DNA of 64,000 nucleotides from Pikeienuella piscinae (GTDB lineage: Bacteria > Pseudomonadota > Alphaproteobacteria > Rhodobacterales > Rhodobacteraceae): NCBI RefSeq assembly GCF_011044155.1, contig NZ_CP049056.1, forward strand, positions 1,364,001 through 1,428,000, written 5' to 3'. Of this stretch, positions 17,408-28,300 are shown piece by piece. A program made the translations under genes and the position numbers. The notes beneath the pieces are model-generated. The model did not search any database. It was not told the DNA's origin and saw nothing but the letters and a program-made list of their open reading frames with translations. Positions within the stretch are counted from its first letter, which is position 1; each line of letters opens with the position of its first letter.

Positions 17408-17539
17408 TTATTTCCTCCGGTCTTTCCGACGCGCCCGCTTGTCGCTCTCCTTCCGGCCCTCTGCGCGGCCCTCGCTATACGCGACGATGCTGAAGACGAT
17501 GCCGATCGAGAGGCCGAATATCACGCCCGCGGGGTCCAT
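17408..17539 (-). CDS. 43-residue single-helix membrane peptide
   Basis: From the ATG at 17539, with a GGAG site 7 bases upstream, the frame encodes a peptide starting MDPAGVIFGLSIGIVFSIVA. This forms one membrane helix and is followed by a strongly basic tail (EGRAEGRKESDKRARRKDRRK region). The longer frame to 17626 has no ribosome site. It converges with the EamA gene 8 bases away. The function is unknown; such peptides can bind or stabilise membrane complexes. Confidence 0.55.
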   Translation of the reverse strand: MDPAGVIFGLSIGIVFSIVAYSEGRAEGRKESDKRARRKDRRK

Positions 17540-17978
17540 GTGCTTCTCCGGTTCGGGTGATTTCAGGGATTTTTCAGGGACGGAACGCGGCGAGATCGGA
17601 AAAGGTTGCGGGGTCGCGCGCCGCATGTCCGGCCGAACTCGTCCTCCGCGAGGCCGACCGATGCGCGCGCGGCGCCTCCATCGCGCCCCTCGGGCGCGTT
17701 ATCGCACGCGATAAGGGGATCAAACCATTGAACTTGCCGAGAAATCAGAAAATTCGTGTTTTTCCGCGCGCGATTGGTCCCGACACTGGCGGCGTGGACC
17801 GGACGGGCGTCACGGGGCGCCCGTCCGGATTTCCCACCGGGTTTCCCATCGCGATCGATGCGGCGCGCGCGCTCGACGAAGGTCATTTCACCACGCGCCG
17901 CCAATGGGTGCGCGCCGCCGCGCGGCGTGGTTATACTCCACCTCCGGTTTCATCGGCGCGGCGGGTCTGAGGGCGAGC
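17540..17978. other. 439-base gap upstream of the corA pair
   Basis: Overlapping frames on both strands look like shadows, with no domain-like sequence or ribosome site. The stretch should contain the promoters of the small membrane peptide (leftward) and the first corA gene (rightward), but no clear -35/-10 pair was found. Confidence 0.45.
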
Positions 17979-18929
17979 ATGATCACGGGTTACAGACTGA
18001 ATGACGGCGGGCTGGCGCCGGCGGACTCGCCGGAAAGCGCGATCTGGCTCGATCTGATGGAGCCGACCGAGGAGGAGCGCGACCGGATCACCGCGCTCCT
18101 CGGCTTCGAGGCCCCGACCGAAGCCGAGCAGGCGGAGATCGAGATGTCCTCGCGGCTCTATCTGGAGGGCGAGGCGGCGGTGATGACCGCGCTGATGCCC
18201 GCCCACACCAAGACCGACCAGGCGGAGATCGGGCCGGTCACCTTCATCCTGACGGGCGACCGGCTCATCACGCTCCGCCATCACGAGCCGCGGCCCTTCA
18301 CCAGCTTTCCGGCCCATGCCGGGCATTCCCACCTGCCCTGCGATTGCGCGCTGGCGGTGCTGCTCGGGTTGATGGAGGACACGATCGACCGGCTCGCCGA
18401 TCTGATCGAATATGTCGGGCGCAAGATCGAGACGCTGACCACCCGCGTCTTTCGCCCCGCGCCCGGCGAGCGGCCGGATCTCGAGGCGCGGCTGCAGAAG
18501 ATCGGCTGGCGCGACGCGCTCATCACCCATGTCCGCGATTCGCTGGTGACCATCGAGCGCCTGCTCGGCTTCCTCGCGCCGGTGCTGGAGAAGCGCGGCG
18601 AATCGAAGGCCGCCCTGGCGCTGGTCGCCAGCCAGATGCGGGATGTGCGGACGATTTCCGAGCAGGCCGGGTTCCTGATGCAGAAGACGTCGTTCCTGCT
18701 CGACGCCACGCTCGGGCTGATCTCGATCGAGCAGAACGCGATCACCAAGATGTTCTCCATCGTCGCGGTGGTCTTCCTGCCGCCGACGCTCGTCGCGTCG
18801 ATCTACGGGATGAATTTCCAGTTCATGCCGGAGCTGGGGTTCCATCTCGGCTATCCGCTGGCGCTGTTTTTCATGGTGGCCTCGGCGGCGGTTCCGCTGC
18901 TCTATTTCAGGCGCAAGAAGTGGTTCTGA
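17979..18929 (+). CDS. CorA family divalent-cation channel, copy 1
   Basis: The 316-residue CorA-family protein has an acidic cytoplasmic N-domain and a long helix region. Two C-terminal membrane helices carry the family pore motif GMN in ASIYGMNFQFMPEL. It starts at ATG 17979 with GAGGGCGAGC upstream; the frame is open 25 codons earlier but lacks a ribosome site there. The family forms pentameric channels for Mg2+, Co2+ or Ni2+, and some members (ZntB) carry Zn2+. The next gene is a close paralogue of the same length. Confidence 0.9.
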   Translation: MITGYRLNDGGLAPADSPESAIWLDLMEPTEEERDRITALLGFEAPTEAEQAEIEMSSRLYLEGEAAVMTALMPAHTKTDQAEIGPVTFILTGDRLITLRHHEPRPFTSFPAHAGHSHLPCDCALAVLLGLMEDTIDRLADLIEYVGRKIETLTTRVFRPAPGERPDLEARLQKIGWRDALITHVRDSLVTIERLLGFLAPVLEKRGESKAALALVASQMRDVRTISEQAGFLMQKTSFLLDATLGLISIEQNAITKMFSIVAVVFLPPTLVASIYGMNFQFMPELGFHLGYPLALFFMVASAAVPLLYFRRKKWF

Positions 18930-18942
18930 CGGAGGGAAAGGA

Positions 18943-19893
18943 ATGATTTCAGGCTTCCGGCTGGACGGCGGCGGTCTCACCCCGGCCGACGGCCTCGACG
19001 ATGCGATCTGGATCGATCTTCTGGAGCCGGACGACGCCGAGCGCGCGCAGATCTCCGCGCTGATCGGCGCCGAGGTTCCGGTGCGCGCGGATCAGGAGGA
19101 GATCGAGCTTTCCTCGCGGCTCTATTTCGAGCAGGGCGCGGCGGTGATGACCGCGCTCCTGCCCGCCTCGACAGAGAAGGCGCGGGCGGAGATCGCGCCG
19201 GTGAGCTTCATCCTGACCACGGACCGTCTGGTCACCGTGCGCCATCACCGGCCGCGCCCGTTCGAAACCTTTCCGCAGCGGGCCGGCAAGCTGGCGCTGC
19301 CCTGCACCTCTTCGACGACGGTGCTGATCGGGCTGCTCGAGGACATCATCGACCGGCTCGCCGACATCACCGAGGTCGCCGGCCGGCGGATCGACGCGCT
19401 TTCGGCGCATACGTTCGAGTCGGAAAAGGCGGCGGACGGCGATTTTCGCGGCGCGCTGAAGGAGATCGGGCGGCTCGACGGGCGGGTCGCGCAACTCCGC
19501 GACTGCCTGATCACGACCGAGCGGCTGCTGGGCTTTCTCGGCACGGTCATGGACCAGCAGAAACCCGGCAGGGAGGCGAAGTCGATCCTGAAAACGCAGG
19601 TGCGCGACGTGCGCACGATCTCCGAGCAGACGGCGCAACTGATGCAGAAGACCGCGTTCCTGCTCGACGCCACGCTCGGCCTGATCAGCGTCGAGCAGAA
19701 CGCGATCATCAAGATCTTCTCCGTCGTCGCGGTGGTCTTCCTGCCGCCGACTCTCGTCGCCTCGATCTACGGGATGAATTTCGAGGTGATGCCGGAACTC
19801 TCCTGGCCGCTGGGCTATCCGGCGGCGCTTTTCGTGATGTTCGTCTCGGCGGCGGCGCCGTTGCTCTACTTCAGGCGCAAGGGCTGGTTCTGA
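18943..19893 (+). CDS. CorA family divalent-cation channel, copy 2
   Basis: Also 316 residues, beginning 13 bases after copy 1 with a GGAGGGAAAGG site. Long blocks match copy 1, for example the MQKTAFLLDATLGLIS stretch and the GMN pore segment (ASIYGMNFEVMPEL). The middle domain is more diverged, which could change metal preference or allow mixed pentamers. The two genes are almost certainly a tandem duplication transcribed together. Confidence 0.9.
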   Translation: MISGFRLDGGGLTPADGLDDAIWIDLLEPDDAERAQISALIGAEVPVRADQEEIELSSRLYFEQGAAVMTALLPASTEKARAEIAPVSFILTTDRLVTVRHHRPRPFETFPQRAGKLALPCTSSTTVLIGLLEDIIDRLADITEVAGRRIDALSAHTFESEKAADGDFRGALKEIGRLDGRVAQLRDCLITTERLLGFLGTVMDQQKPGREAKSILKTQVRDVRTISEQTAQLMQKTAFLLDATLGLISVEQNAIIKIFSVVAVVFLPPTLVASIYGMNFEVMPELSWPLGYPAALFVMFVSAAAPLLYFRRKGWF

Positions 19894-20047
19894 CCGCGGC
19901 GACCGGCGCCCCATCCCGCAACGGACGGTCGCAATCCCCGAGAATCGCGATATGGTTCCGGCCGCGCGGGTCTCGCCCGCGTGGCGGCCGCCCTTTCGGG
20001 GCCAAATCACTTGCCGGGCGGCGGCCCGGCCGAAATGGAGATCTTCG

Positions 20048-21514
20048 ATGAAGCCTGTCCTCACTCTCGTCGCCGGCGCTTGCGCATTGCTGGCCGGACC
20101 CGCGCTGGCGGCCGATGTGACCATCGGCATGCAGCTGGAGCCGCCGGCGCTGGACCCGACCGCCGGCGCGGCGGCCGCGATCGACGAGATCGTCTACGCC
20201 AATGTCTTCGAGGGGCTGGTGCGGTTCGCGCCGGACGGCTCCATCAAGCCCGGCCTCGCGGAGAGCTGGGAGATAACGGATGGCGGGCTGGTCTACACCT
20301 TCAAGCTGCGCGAGGGCGTGACCTTCCATGACGGGACGACATTCGACGCCGAGGACGTGAAGTTCTCGCTCGACCGGATCGCGGCGGAGGAGAGCGCGAA
20401 CGCGCAGAAGGCGCTCTACGCCTCGATTCTCGAGGTGGTGGCGCTGGACCCGACGACCGTCCGCGTCACGCTGAACCAGCCGACGGGCGGGTTTCTCTTC
20501 AACCTCGCCTGGGGCGACGCGGTGATCGTCGCGCCGGAAAGCGCCGCGGCGAACGCCACGGACCCGGTCGGCACCGGGCCGTTCAAGTTTTCGAAATGGG
20601 TCAAGGGCGACAGCGTCGAGATCGTGAAGAACGACGCCTATTGGGGCGATGCGGCGAAGCTGGACAAGGCGACGTTCAAGTTCATCTCGGACCCGAACGC
20701 CGCCTTCGCGGCGGTGATGGCCGGCGACATCGACGCCTTTCCGGGCTTTCCGGCGCCGGAGATCCTTGAGCAGTTCCAGTCCGACCCGCGCTTTCTGGTC
20801 ATCGTCGGCTCCACCGAGGGCGAGACGATCCTCGCGACCAACAACAAGGCGGGGCCGCTGGCGGACGTGCGGGTGCGCGCCGCCATCGCCCACGCAATCG
20901 ACCGGCAGGCGATCATCGACGGGGCGTTGTACGGCTACGGAACGCCGATCGGCACGCATTTCGCCCCGCATAACCCGGCCTATGTCGATCTGACGCTGCA
21001 ATCCGCCTACGATCCGGAATTCTCGAAGAAACTGCTGGCCGAGGCGGGCCACGCCGAAGGGCTGACCCTGCGGCTGAAGCTGCCGCCGCCCTCCTACGCG
21101 CGGCGCGGCGGCGAGATCATCGCGGCGCAGCTGCGCGAGGTCGGGATCGAGACGGAGATCACCAATCTCGAATGGGCCGGCTGGCTTGAGGAGGTGTTCA
21201 AGAACAAGGATTACGACCTGACCATCGTCTCCCATACCGAACCGATGGACATCGGCATCTATGCGCGCGACGATTATTACTTCAATTACGCCTCTGACGA
21301 GTTCAAGGTCGTCCACGCGATGCTGGAGCGCTCGACCGACGAAGCCGAACGGACGGCGCTCTTGCAGGCGCTGCAACGGATCATCGCCGACGATTACGTG
21401 AACGGCTATCTCTTCCAGCTCGCCCGGACCAGCGTGCAGAATGCGAAGCTGAAAGGGCTCTGGAAGCATTCACCGACCCAGGCGAACGACCTGACCAAGG
21501 CGTATTGGGAGTAG
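20048..21514 (+). CDS. Peptide/opine-type ABC transporter substrate-binding protein
   Basis: The 488-residue SBP_bac_5 protein has a signal peptide ending at GPALAAD. Typical features are LEPPALDPTAG near the mature start, VYANVFEGLVRFAPDG, AESWEITDGGLVYTFKLR and FHDGTTFDAEDVKFS. Family members bind di- and oligopeptides, nickel, opines or sugars. The start at 20048 has a GGAG site; the 32 upstream codons are not supported. The permease and ATPase genes lie downstream beyond one divergent cyclase gene, so the cassette is split. Confidence 0.9.
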   Translation: MKPVLTLVAGACALLAGPALAADVTIGMQLEPPALDPTAGAAAAIDEIVYANVFEGLVRFAPDGSIKPGLAESWEITDGGLVYTFKLREGVTFHDGTTFDAEDVKFSLDRIAAEESANAQKALYASILEVVALDPTTVRVTLNQPTGGFLFNLAWGDAVIVAPESAAANATDPVGTGPFKFSKWVKGDSVEIVKNDAYWGDAAKLDKATFKFISDPNAAFAAVMAGDIDAFPGFPAPEILEQFQSDPRFLVIVGSTEGETILATNNKAGPLADVRVRAAIAHAIDRQAIIDGALYGYGTPIGTHFAPHNPAYVDLTLQSAYDPEFSKKLLAEAGHAEGLTLRLKLPPPSYARRGGEIIAAQLREVGIETEITNLEWAGWLEEVFKNKDYDLTIVSHTEPMDIGIYARDDYYFNYASDEFKVVHAMLERSTDEAERTALLQALQRIIADDYVNGYLFQLARTSVQNAKLKGLWKHSPTQANDLTKAYWE

Positions 21515-21533
21515 GCCGGGAGCGCCGCCCGGC

Positions 21534-23222
21534 TCATTCCGGCATCCCGGCGCGGCGGAGGCCCTCGAAATAGCGGGCGCCGCCAAGCGAGCCGCCATAG
21601 TCGCTGACCGCGCGCCGCGCCGATATGCTGTCGCCCGGAATGAGGCGCATATGGGCGGCCATCGCCGCCTCGGCTTCCGCCTGCCGCCCGAGATGAGCGG
21701 AGGCGGAAGCGATGACGGAAAAGAGCGTGAGAAAGCCGTCCGTCAGCTCCAGCCCTTGCTTCGCGTGGCGGATCGCCTCCTCGTCGTCGCCCAGCAGCAG
21801 GAGAGCTGTCGCGCAGCCGCCGTGCAGCGCCACGAGATTGGGGCCGAACGGTCGGAGGCGGCGGCGCCGCGCGAAGCATTTCAGCGCGGCGGCCGGATCG
21901 CCGGACCAGATGCTGGCCCAGCCGGCGTAGAACAACACGTCGGTGTCGAAGGGCGCCCGGCGGAGGAGATCGGCGATCGTCCTGTTCAACGGGGCGACGG
22001 CGCGCGAATGCATGAAATCCGCGATGGCGAGGCTCAGGTCGAGATGCGGAAGCTGGCGGGCGAAGCGCCGCGCCGCGGCCTCCCATTCCGGCAGCAGCGC
22101 GTAATAGCGCTCGAACCCGCCGCTGAAACCGCAGGTGCGCCCGGCGAGCACGCAGGCGATCGCCTGGGCGTGGGCCTCGACCAGCGACGGATCGCGTTCG
22201 ATGGCGCGAGCGTACAGCGCGAGCGCCGCCTCGGACGAGTCCTGGTGAAAGGAACGGCGCGCCATCATGCCCGCGAGAAGGCACTGCTCGGCGGTCAGGT
22301 CTTCGGGCGGAATCCCCGACAGCCGCGCGTCTTCCTCGTCGAGGATCAGCCCGGCGACCGCGGCCGCGGCCTCTTCGCCGACACGATCCCGCCATTCGAA
22401 GCCGTCCGCGAGGTCGCCGTCGAATTTTTCAGACCAGATCAGGGCGCCGTCCGGCGCGGTCAGGCGCGACTCGAACCGGAGACGGTCGCCGCGGGCGCAG
22501 AACGACGAGACGAGCGAATAGGCGGCCTCGGGCGCCCGTTCCGCCGTCTCCGCGTTCAGCCAGCGCACCGCGCCGGGATAGACGCCGGGATCGGAGGTCA
22601 GCGCCTCGGCCATCTCGCGGATTTCGGTACGAGGATCGGCGGTCGCGCCGGGCTGGAGGCCGAGGCGCGGAAAGCTGCGGCGGGAGAGGTTGCCGCCAGC
22701 CGGCGCCGGCGCCGCGGCGCCGCGGCGCCGCGGCGCCGCGCGGGCCCAGAGCCGCAGCGGGCGGGCGATGTGCTTCAGCATCCGCTCGCCGGCGTCGTCG
22801 AAGGAGGGGCGCAGCGCGCCGTCGAGGCTGGTATAGGCCGGGCCGGAGATCATCACGCCGCCGGGATCGGCGAGCGCTTCCAGCCGCGCGGCGACATTCA
22901 CGCCGTCGCCGAAGACGTCCTCATCCTCATGCGTCACGTCGCCGATATGGATGCCGATGCGGAGCCGCATGGTCCCGTCATCCGCGAGACGGTCCTGCAC
23001 CTGGATCGCGCAGCTCACCGCGTCGGCGGCGCTGTTGAACTCGACCAGCCAGCCGTCGCCCATGTTTTTCACGATCCGGCCCCTCGCGCCGGCGACGGCC
23101 GGGCCGAAGATTTCCGCGCGAAAGCGGCGGAGTGAGGCGAGCGTCGCGGCTTCGTCGGCGACCATGAGCGCGAAATAACCGGCGATGTCGGCGGCGAAGA
23201 TGGCGGCCAGCCGTCGGCTCAT
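21534..23222 (-). CDS. Class III adenylate/guanylate cyclase with TPR-like region
   Basis: The 562-residue product begins with a class III cyclase domain (residues ~1-165). Metal-binding Asp12 (IFAADIAGY) and Asp56 (NMGDGWLVEF) are present, as are the transition-state Asn109 and Arg113 in GDGVNVAARLEAL. After a Pro/Ala/Arg-rich linker, the remaining ~370 residues contain helical repeats resembling TPRs. No membrane helix is seen, so it is cytoplasmic. The start at 23222 puts Met directly before the catalytic domain. The gene faces left inside the ABC cassette, and its 3' end meets that of the binding-protein gene (19 bases apart). Confidence 0.85.
   Translation of the reverse strand: MSRRLAAIFAADIAGYFALMVADEAATLASLRRFRAEIFGPAVAGARGRIVKNMGDGWLVEFNSAADAVSCAIQVQDRLADDGTMRLRIGIHIGDVTHEDEDVFGDGVNVAARLEALADPGGVMISGPAYTSLDGALRPSFDDAGERMLKHIARPLRLWARAAPRRRGAAAPAPAGGNLSRRSFPRLGLQPGATADPRTEIREMAEALTSDPGVYPGAVRWLNAETAERAPEAAYSLVSSFCARGDRLRFESRLTAPDGALIWSEKFDGDLADGFEWRDRVGEEAAAAVAGLILDEEDARLSGIPPEDLTAEQCLLAGMMARRSFHQDSSEAALALYARAIERDPSLVEAHAQAIACVLAGRTCGFSGGFERYYALLPEWEAAARRFARQLPHLDLSLAIADFMHSRAVAPLNRTIADLLRRAPFDTDVLFYAGWASIWSGDPAAALKCFARRRRLRPFGPNLVALHGGCATALLLLGDDEEAIRHAKQGLELTDGFLTLFSVIASASAHLGRQAEAEAAMAAHMRLIPGDSISARRAVSDYGGSLGGARYFEGLRRAGMPE
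22700..22742. repeat. GCGCCGCG tandem repeat in the cyclase linker
   Basis: An 8-base unit (GCGCCGCG) repeats about four times and is self-complementary. It encodes Arg/Gly/Ala residues between the catalytic and TPR regions, so copy-number changes would alter linker length or frame. Confidence 0.6.
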
Positions 23223-23382
23223 CGCAAGGCTCCCCTGCCCCGAACGCTGTGCCCGCAATGTGCGAAATCGCGGCGACCGATGCACTCCGGCATGTCCGAC
23301 GCGGGCGCGCGCCGCGTGCGGAAACAGCTTGCCCTCGGCGCGGCGGCGCCGTAGCCGGAAGGCCGACGAGCCGGGGTCCCGC

Positions 23383-24327
23383 ATGTTTCGCTACGCTCTC
23401 CAGCGTCTTCTCTCGCTCGGGCTCAGCCTCTTGGCGGCCAGCGCCGCGATCTTTGCGGTGGTGGAGGTGATTCCGGGCGATCCGGCGGCCTACATGCTGG
23501 GAATGAACGCGAGCGCGGACACGCTCGCCGCGGTCCGGGCGGAGCTTGGCCTCGATCAGCCGCTGGTCCTTCGCTATCTTGGCTGGCTCGGCGGCATGGC
23601 GACCGGGGATTTCGGGATCAGCTACACCTACCGGACGCCGGTCAGTGAACTGGTGGCGGAGCGGGTCTGGGTCTCGCTGCCGCTGACGATCTACGCGCTG
23701 GCGCTCTCCACGCTGATCGCGATTCCGGCCGGGCTGCTGGCGGCGGCGCGACGCGGGCGGGCGACGGACTGGGGGGTGATGGGGGTGACGCAGCTTGGCG
23801 TCGCTGTGCCGAACTTCTGGTTCGCGATCCTCCTCGTCATCGTCTTCGCGATCAATCTGCGCTGGGTCTCGGCCGGCGGGTTTCCGGGCTGGGAGGGGGG
23901 CGTATTCCCGGCGCTGAAGGCGTTGACCCTGCCAGCCATTGCGCTGGCGCTGCCGCAGGCCTCGATCCTCGCGCGGGTCATGCGGTCGGCCCTCCTCGAC
24001 ACGCTGGACGAGGATTTCGTCCGCACCGCGCGGGCCAAGGGGCTGTCGCGCCGCCAGGCGCTCTGGAGTCACGCCTTTCGGAACGCGCTGATCCCGGTCT
24101 TGACCATCATCGGCCTCCAGTTCTCCTTCCTCATCGCCGGGGCGATCATCATCGAGAACGTCTTTTTCCTGCCCGGCCTCGGGCGGCTGATCTTTCAGGG
24201 CATCACCCAGCGCGACCTGATCGTAGTGGAGAGCGTGGTGATGATCCTCGTCTTCGCGGTCATACTCGTGACCTTCCTCGTCGATCTCGCCTATGCGTGG
24301 GTCGATCCGCGCCTGAGGCGGCGATGA
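23383..24327 (+). CDS. ABC transporter permease (DppB type)
   Basis: The 314-residue inner-membrane protein has the DppB layout: N-terminal helix (LLSLGLSLLAASAAIFAVVEVIPGD), a periplasmic loop, then five helices. An EAA-like ATPase contact loop is present (DFVRTARAKGLSRRQALWSHAFRNAL). The ATG at 23383 is chosen because the preceding frame runs through the cyclase promoter area; the ribosome site is weak. It overlaps the next permease gene by 4 bases. Confidence 0.9.
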   Translation: MFRYALQRLLSLGLSLLAASAAIFAVVEVIPGDPAAYMLGMNASADTLAAVRAELGLDQPLVLRYLGWLGGMATGDFGISYTYRTPVSELVAERVWVSLPLTIYALALSTLIAIPAGLLAAARRGRATDWGVMGVTQLGVAVPNFWFAILLVIVFAINLRWVSAGGFPGWEGGVFPALKALTLPAIALALPQASILARVMRSALLDTLDEDFVRTARAKGLSRRQALWSHAFRNALIPVLTIIGLQFSFLIAGAIIIENVFFLPGLGRLIFQGITQRDLIVVESVVMILVFAVILVTFLVDLAYAWVDPRLRRR

Positions 24328-25132
24328 GGGGGAGCTTTCTTTTCGGCGCGCTTCTTTCCGGGCTTTTCGTCGGAGCGGCGCTGCTTTCATTCGTCTGGAC
24401 CCCCTACGATGTCGAGGCGCTGGATATCGGCGAGAAGCTGCTGGCGCCCGACGCGGCGCACTGGTTCGGGACCGACCAACTCGGCCGCGACATCTTCTCG
24501 ATGATCATGGTCGGTGCGCGGGTCTCGATCGCGGTGGCGGTGATCGCGGTCGGGGTCGGGGTGATCTTCGGCGTCCCGCTCGGGCTGGCGGCTGCGGCGC
24601 GGCGCGGCGGGCTGCTGGACGAGGTCATCATGCGGACGAACGACCTGATCTTCGCCTTCCCGTCGCTGGTGATCGCGATCCTGATCACCGCGGTGTTCGG
24701 CCCCTCGGCGGTGAACGCGATCATCGCCATCGGCATTTTCAACATCCCGGTCTTCGCCCGGCTCTCGCGCGGCGCGGCGCTCTCGCTCTGGTCGCGCGAT
24801 TTCATCATGGCGGCGCGGGTGGCAGGCAAGGGCAAGGCGCGGATCTCGGCCGAACATATCCTGCCCAACATCGCCAATCTCCTGATCGTGCAGGGAACGA
24901 TCCAGTTCAGCCTTGGCATTCTTGCGGAGGCCGGGCTCTCCTATGTCGGGCTCGGCGCGCAGCCGCCGACGCCGAGCTGGGGGCGGATGCTGGCGGAGAG
25001 CCAGACGCTGATCTACGGCAACCCGCTGATCGCGGTCTGGCCGGGCATGGCCATTGTCCTCACCGTGCTCGGGCTCAACCTGATGGGCGACGGCTTGCGC
25101 GACTGGCTCGACCCGCGGCTGAGGCGGGCGCG

Positions 25133-25136
<4 letters not shown>
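24324..25136 (+). CDS. ABC transporter permease (DppC type)
   Basis: The 270-residue protein has the DppC signature: FGTDQLGRDIFSMIMVGARVSI after the first helix, then EAA-loop sequence DFIMAARVAGKGKARISAEHILPN and the late SYVGLGAQPPTPSWGRML motif. The start codon overlaps the previous stop (ATGA) and the stop overlaps the ATPase start in the same way, showing translational coupling. Confidence 0.93.
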
Positions 25137-26727
<1,591 letters not shown>

Positions 26728-26731
<4 letters not shown>

Positions 26732-28185
26732 ACACCCACCCCGATCTCTGGTTCGGCGCCGACGCCGTCTATATCTCCGGCGGCTGGCGGGCGCCGGCGG
26801 GCGGCGAGCGGCTGCCGCTGGAGAACCCTTCCGACGGCTCGACCGTGGGCGAGATCGCGCGCGGAAGCGCCGCCGATATCGACGCGGCTGTCGAGGCGGC
26901 CGATGCGGCGCTCGAGGGCGACTGGGGCCGGGCGACGGCCGCCGAGCGGGGCCGCGTGCTGGCGAAGATGGGCCGCATCGTTCTGGACCGCGCCGAGGCG
27001 CTGGCGCGGATCGAGGCGGCGGATGTCGGCAAACCGCTGAAGCAGGCGCGCGCCGACGCGCTGGCCCTCGCCCGTTACCTCGAATTCTATGGCGGCGCGG
27101 CCGACAAGGTGACGGGCGAGACGATTCCCTATCTCGACGGCTACACGGTCTATACGCTCCGCGAGCCGCACGGCGTCACCGGGCATATCGTGCCCTGGAA
27201 CTATCCGATGCAGATCATCGGCCGCTCGGTCGGGGCGGCGCTGGCGATGGGCAACGCCTGCGTGCTGAAACCCTCGGAGGAGGCGTGCCTCACCGCCCTC
27301 GCCTTCGCCGCCATCGCGGAGGAGGCGGGGCTGCCTGCCGGCGCGGTGAATGTCGTGCCGGGGCTGGGCGCGGAGGCGGGCGCGGCGCTCTCGGCGCATC
27401 CGGGCGTCAGGCATCTGTCCTTCACCGGCTCGGTCGCGGTCGGCCAAATGGTGCAGACGGCGGCGGCGCGGAACGTGGTTCCGGTGACGCTGGAGCTGGG
27501 CGGAAAATCGCCGCAGCTGGTCTTTGACGACGCGGATATCGAGAAGGCCCTGCCCTTCCTCGTCAACGCCGGGGTGCAGAACGCCGGCCAGACCTGCTCG
27601 GCCTCGTCGCGCATCCTGGTGCAGCGCGGCGTCCACGACGAAGTGCTGGCGCGCATGGCGGCGCGCTACGAGGCGCTGCGCGTCGGCCCGGCGATCGACG
27701 ATCTCGATGTCGGGCCGCTGATCTCCGCCCGCCAGAAGAAGATCGTCGACGGGTTTCTCGGCGCGGCGGGCGATCTGGAGCGCGCGGCGACGGGCCGGAT
27801 CGTCGACGGCGCGCCGGAGGGCGGGCATTACGTGGCGCCGACGCTCTTCGCCGGGGTCCGCCCGGATCACCGGCTGGCGCGCGATGAGATCTTCGGCCCG
27901 GTGCAGGTTGTGATCCCATTCGAGACCGAGGAGGAGGCCGTCGCCATCGCCAACGGCACGGATTACGGCCTCGTCGCCAGCGTCTGGAGCCGGGACGGCG
28001 CCCGGCAGATGCGCCTGGCGAAGAAGCTGCGCGCGGGACAGGTCTTCGTGAACAATTACGGCGCGGGCGGCGGGGTCGAGCTGCCCTTCGGCGGCTACGG
28101 CAAGTCCGGCCACGGCCGCGAGAAAGGTTTCGAGGCGCTCTACGGGTTCTCGGCGCTGAAAACCGTCGCGGCGCATCACGGCTGA
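26728..28185 (+). CDS. Aldehyde dehydrogenase (NAD(P)+-dependent)
   Basis: The 485-residue ALDH superfamily enzyme has catalytic Cys290 in NAGQTCSASSR, general base Glu256 in LELGGKSP, and cofactor-binding SFTGSVAVGQ. The NYGAGGGVELPFGGYGKSGHGRE region near the end resembles betaine/gamma-aminobutyraldehyde-type dehydrogenases. Its start overlaps the ATPase stop by 4 bases, placing it inside the transporter operon. It therefore probably oxidises an aldehyde derived from the imported compound (inference). Confidence 0.9.
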
Positions 28186-28300
28186 GACCCGCGCCCGGAA
28201 TTCCGGCGGAAGCGACGGAATCGCCGCCGGGCCGCGTTTGAACTTCGGAGAAGCCGCGCTCGGCGCGGCCGATGCGCCGCAGCGGCGCCGGAGGGCGACG

